A DNA stretch of 15,704 nucleotides from Bacteroidota bacterium (GTDB taxonomy: Bacteria; Bacteroidota; Bacteroidia; Bacteroidales; Rikenellaceae): positions 1 to 15,704 of the forward strand of contig JAEZTA010000031.1 of assembly GCA_023443765.1 (NCBI GenBank), read 5' to 3'. The notes beneath the pieces were generated by a model. The model saw only the letters and a program-made list of their open reading frames with translations, did no database searches and had not been told where the DNA came from. Positions 12,833-15,704 of this stretch are shown piece by piece. Within the stretch, counting starts at the first letter, position 1. Each line of letters starts with the position of its first letter. The position numbers and the translations under genes were made by a program.

Positions 12833-15704
12833 ATGGAAGAATGCCTTTCTCCCAACGACATCCTCACCCGTCTTGCGTTCGACGGGCAATCGGACACCAT
12901 TCTCGACTCCTTACCCGTAGGCGTGGAAATCTATGCCCCGGACGGTAAGCTGCTCTATATGAGTGCGACCGACGCACGCATCTTCGGGACCGACCGCAAT
13001 GCGGTCATGGCTGCCGGGATCAACCTCTTCGACAACCCGAACATTCCCGAAGAGGTCAAGTACGCACTCAGGAATAAAGTCGAGATACACAAACGTATCC
13101 CATACGATTTCAGCCTTGCCGCCCGGCAGGGATACCTGGCGACCGACAACAGGAGCGTCATTCAGGTCGAATGCAACGGGCGTCCCATCTTCAAAGCCGA
13201 CGGGACGATCGAAGGGTATGTCTTCATCATCGAGGATGTCACCGAAGCCGCCCGCAAGGAGGAAGAACTCCACCAAAGCAAGCTCAAAACCGAGTTGGCG
13301 ATCCGCGATTCAAACATCATGCTCTGGGAGTTCGACGTGGCGCAGCAAGTCTTCTACAGCGACAACGAGCCGCTGAACGCCTACGACCGGTCGAAGGCCA
13401 TCTCCATCCAGCTTTACACGGAGACCATACATCCTGAAGACCGGAAGGAACTCGACGGCGTGATGGATAAACTGATCGAAGGAGCCGATTTCAACTTCTC
13501 GATCGACGTGCGTATCCTGCTGCCGGACAACCCCGAATGGCAATACTGCACCATCAGCGGATCGCCTTTCGAACGCGACCGGGAAGGGCGTGTCACACGG
13601 TTCGTCGGACCGCGCAAGAACAACACCGAACTTCAGAAACGCCAACTCCTTCAGGACAAGATACTCAACAGCATTCCGCTGCCGATCCACATCAAGGACA
13701 TCAACTCGCGTTATGTCTTCTGCAACGACGAGAGCAAGCGGATGTTCGGAACCAGCGTCGAGAAATCGACTTACGACGTGATGGACGCCGAGCAGGTCGC
13801 GCGCATCGAAAAGACCGACAAGGAGATTTTCGCTACGGGAACGCCCTACCTGGGACTGGAACGCATCTCGCTCAAGGACGGGCGCAGCTACGACACGATC
13901 GTCCGCAAAAGCATCTTCCACGATGCGGGCCGCGACCTGCTGCTCAACATCCGCTGGGACCAGAGCTTGCAAAACGAACTCGAACGACGCGCCAAGACGC
14001 TGACGCTCACGCTCGAAGTGATGGATGCCTACACGTGGTTCTACGAGCCCGGGGAGAAGGCCCTGAGTTTCGGCGAAGGATTCGACCGCCCCGGCCGCGA
14101 TCGTTCGACGCTCAACTCGCTCGACAAATTCCTGGAAGTGATCCACCCCGAAGACCGGCAGCGGTTCGCCGGCGCCATCGACGAGGTCGTCATGCAGGAG
14201 AATGCGCAGTGGGACACCGAAGTGCGTATTGATTTCTATGGTTCGGGCAAATACGAATGGTGGCAGGCCCGGGGATTGCTCGAAACAACCCTGCGCGACG
14301 AAATACCTTATAAATATATGTACGGCATGTCGATCAACATCGACAAGATGAAGCAAACTGAGCTCATGCTGCGCCGCAACAAAGAGGAACTCGACAACCT
14401 CATCCGGCAGAACGAACTGGTGCTCAACAACACCAACTCGGGCCTCGCCTACATCACGACGGACTACATCGTACAGTGGGAGAATATCTCGGTATGCTCG
14501 AAAAGCCTCACATACGAAGCCTACAAGAAGGGAGAACCCTGCTACAAAAGTGCGCACGGCCGGACTTCGCCGTGCGAAGACTGCGTCATGCAGCGGGCTG
14601 TCGCGTCGGGACAACTGGAACAGATCAAGTTCAAGCTCGACGAGACGCATACGGTCGAAATCTTTGCAACGCCCGTCATCAACAACGGGAAGACCGATGG
14701 CATCGTCATCCGCCTGGACGACGTATCGGAGCGCGAACGGATGATCGAGGAGTTGCAGCAGGCCAAAGCACAGGCCGAGCAGTCCGACAAACTCAAATCG
14801 GCATTCCTGGCCAACATGAGCCACGAAATCCGCACGCCGCTGAACGCCATCGTCGGATTCTCGGAGTTGCTGCTCAGCGACCCCGATTCGGAGGACAAGG
14901 ACGAATACATCCGCATTATCAACAACAACAACGAGCTGCTGCTCAAGTTGATAAACGACATTCTCGACCTCTCGAAGATCGAGGCCGGGTCGGTCGAGCT
15001 GAAATACGAGGAATTCGACCTCTCGGAGTATTTCAACGGCATGGCGGCTTCGATGAGGCAGCGCGTCAAGAACCCAAATGTCCGGCTGATCGCCATAAAC
15101 CCCCATGCGGTTTGCTGCGTGCGCCTCGACAAGAACCGGATTGCGCAGATACTCACCAACTACGTCACCAATGCCATCAAGTATACGCCAAAAGGCTATA
15201 TTGAAATGGGGTATGAAAGTTCTCCGGAGGGCATTCGGTTTTACGTCCGCGACAGCGGAATCGGAATCAGTAACGAGAAGAAGAGCAAGGTGTTCATGCG
15301 TTTCGAGAAACTCGACGAATTCGCACAGGGCACGGGACTTGGGCTTTCGATCTGCAAAGCCATCGCAGAGTCGATGGGCGGCAGCGTAGGCTTCGAATCG
15401 GATTACGGGCAGGGTTCGTATTTCTGGGCATTCCTCCCCTGCTCACCCGAAACGGAGGAGAGTACGAGGCGCCAGCAGATCGCCCCGGAGGCAGAGGCCG
15501 GCGAGGCAGAATATGCCGAAGCTGCGGTTCCGGGCGTGAAAGCAGCACCGGGAAATGCGGCAAAGAAATACCGGGTGCTTATCGCCGAGGATATTCCGAG
15601 CAACTTTCTGCTGGTGTCGTCGCTGCTCAAGAGCCGCTACGAACTGCTTCACGCAGAGAACGGACAGGAAGCCGTCGAGATGGCCAAAGAGGACCAGCCC
15701 GACC
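12833..15704 (+). CDS. Soluble multi-PAS hybrid sensor histidine kinase (C-terminus cut by window edge)
   Basis: A hybrid two-component sensor; 957 complete codons are visible. No membrane segment or signal peptide is present, so it should sense in the cytosol. Five PAS-like units precede the kinase: about 22-140; 155-265 (PAS_3 type, IHPEDR at 199-204); 275-385; 395-508 (PAS_3 type, IHPEDR at 437-442); and 525-635. The last carries cysteines C570, C581 and C584 in a C-x10-C-x2-C pattern. A coiled coil at ~633-655 leads to HisKA with the phospho-accepting H664 (MSHEIRTPLN). HATPase_c has N780 (N box), D807 (DSGIGIS) and GTGLGLS at 833-839. A low-complexity acidic/Ala linker (~870-908) joins a receiver starting KKYRVLIAED (acidic pocket E919, D920). 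The window ends just before the expected phospho-accepting Asp. The ATG at 12833 is preferred over an in-frame ATG at 12653. The stimulus is unknown. Confidence 0.93.
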   Translation, partial: MEECLSPNDILTRLAFDGQSDTILDSLPVGVEIYAPDGKLLYMSATDARIFGTDRNAVMAAGINLFDNPNIPEEVKYALRNKVEIHKRIPYDFSLAARQGYLATDNRSVIQVECNGRPIFKADGTIEGYVFIIEDVTEAARKEEELHQSKLKTELAIRDSNIMLWEFDVAQQVFYSDNEPLNAYDRSKAISIQLYTETIHPEDRKELDGVMDKLIEGADFNFSIDVRILLPDNPEWQYCTISGSPFERDREGRVTRFVGPRKNNTELQKRQLLQDKILNSIPLPIHIKDINSRYVFCNDESKRMFGTSVEKSTYDVMDAEQVARIEKTDKEIFATGTPYLGLERISLKDGRSYDTIVRKSIFHDAGRDLLLNIRWDQSLQNELERRAKTLTLTLEVMDAYTWFYEPGEKALSFGEGFDRPGRDRSTLNSLDKFLEVIHPEDRQRFAGAIDEVVMQENAQWDTEVRIDFYGSGKYEWWQARGLLETTLRDEIPYKYMYGMSINIDKMKQTELMLRRNKEELDNLIRQNELVLNNTNSGLAYITTDYIVQWENISVCSKSLTYEAYKKGEPCYKSAHGRTSPCEDCVMQRAVASGQLEQIKFKLDETHTVEIFATPVINNGKTDGIVIRLDDVSERERMIEELQQAKAQAEQSDKLKSAFLANMSHEIRTPLNAIVGFSELLLSDPDSEDKDEYIRIINNNNELLLKLINDILDLSKIEAGSVELKYEEFDLSEYFNGMAASMRQRVKNPNVRLIAINPHAVCCVRLDKNRIAQILTNYVTNAIKYTPKGYIEMGYESSPEGIRFYVRDSGIGISNEKKSKVFMRFEKLDEFAQGTGLGLSICKAIAESMGGSVGFESDYGQGSYFWAFLPCSPETEESTRRQQIAPEAEAGEAEYAEAAVPGVKAAPGNAAKKYRVLIAEDIPSNFLLVSSLLKSRYELLHAENGQEAVEMAKEDQPD

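Noticed and set aside
13310..15106. A 598-codon open frame on the minus strand opposite the hybrid kinase
   Set aside because: The kinase on the plus strand has clear PAS, HisKA and HATPase motifs throughout; the antisense frame shows none and is a composition effect.

Overview
The window looks like a chromosomal core segment of a GC-rich gut member of the Bacteroidota. I infer something close to Alistipes/Rikenellaceae, but that genus call rests on GC content and family character only. Several signs point to this phylum. Seven intergenic sites carry the Bacteroides-type -7 element TAnnTTTG, two of them with a TTTG -33 box exactly 20 nt upstream. Shine-Dalgarno sequences are scarce. Exported lipoproteins are common, the dipeptidyl peptidase III is of the HECLGH type, and the M23 peptidase, M16 peptidase and multi-PAS hybrid kinase all have a Bacteroidota flavour. 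No tRNA, rRNA, insertion sequence, CRISPR array or phage gene was seen.

Left part (1-4450), mostly envelope genes. A leftward unit encodes LpxK (lipid A 4'-kinase) and, overlapping it by 17 nt, purine nucleoside phosphorylase, which runs off the left edge. Facing away from it is a rightward unit: an M23 lipoprotein peptidase (peptidoglycan remodelling), IspD (MEP pathway, feeding undecaprenyl phosphate and quinones) and a two-TM bacterial PH-domain protein. Rubredoxin follows, then a perfect 34-bp palindrome that ends transcription between converging units.

Middle (4454-9013). A leftward unit encodes an exported DUF1080 (3-keto-disaccharide hydrolase family) protein, an M49 dipeptidyl peptidase III with a lipoprotein signal, and a 98-residue membrane protein with a GTG start. 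Divergent from it is the panC-panD pair (pantothenate synthesis), closed by a clear intrinsic terminator.

Right part (9014-15704). A DUF456 membrane protein with a leader able to form a long hairpin is followed 12 nt later by a large two-lobed M16 lipoprotein metalloprotease and a strong terminator. After a spacer with its own -7 element comes a soluble hybrid sensor histidine kinase. It has about five PAS domains, a three-cysteine cluster in the last PAS, HisKA/HATPase domains and the beginning of a receiver domain cut by the right edge.

Most of the window is ordinary housekeeping sequence and I see no clear undescribed multi-gene system. The points most worth a second look are the cysteine-bearing PAS domain of the kinase, the HxD in place of HxH in the M23 active site, the near-leaderless M23 transcript, the DUF456 leader hairpin, and the pairing of an exported DPP III with a DUF1080 protein.
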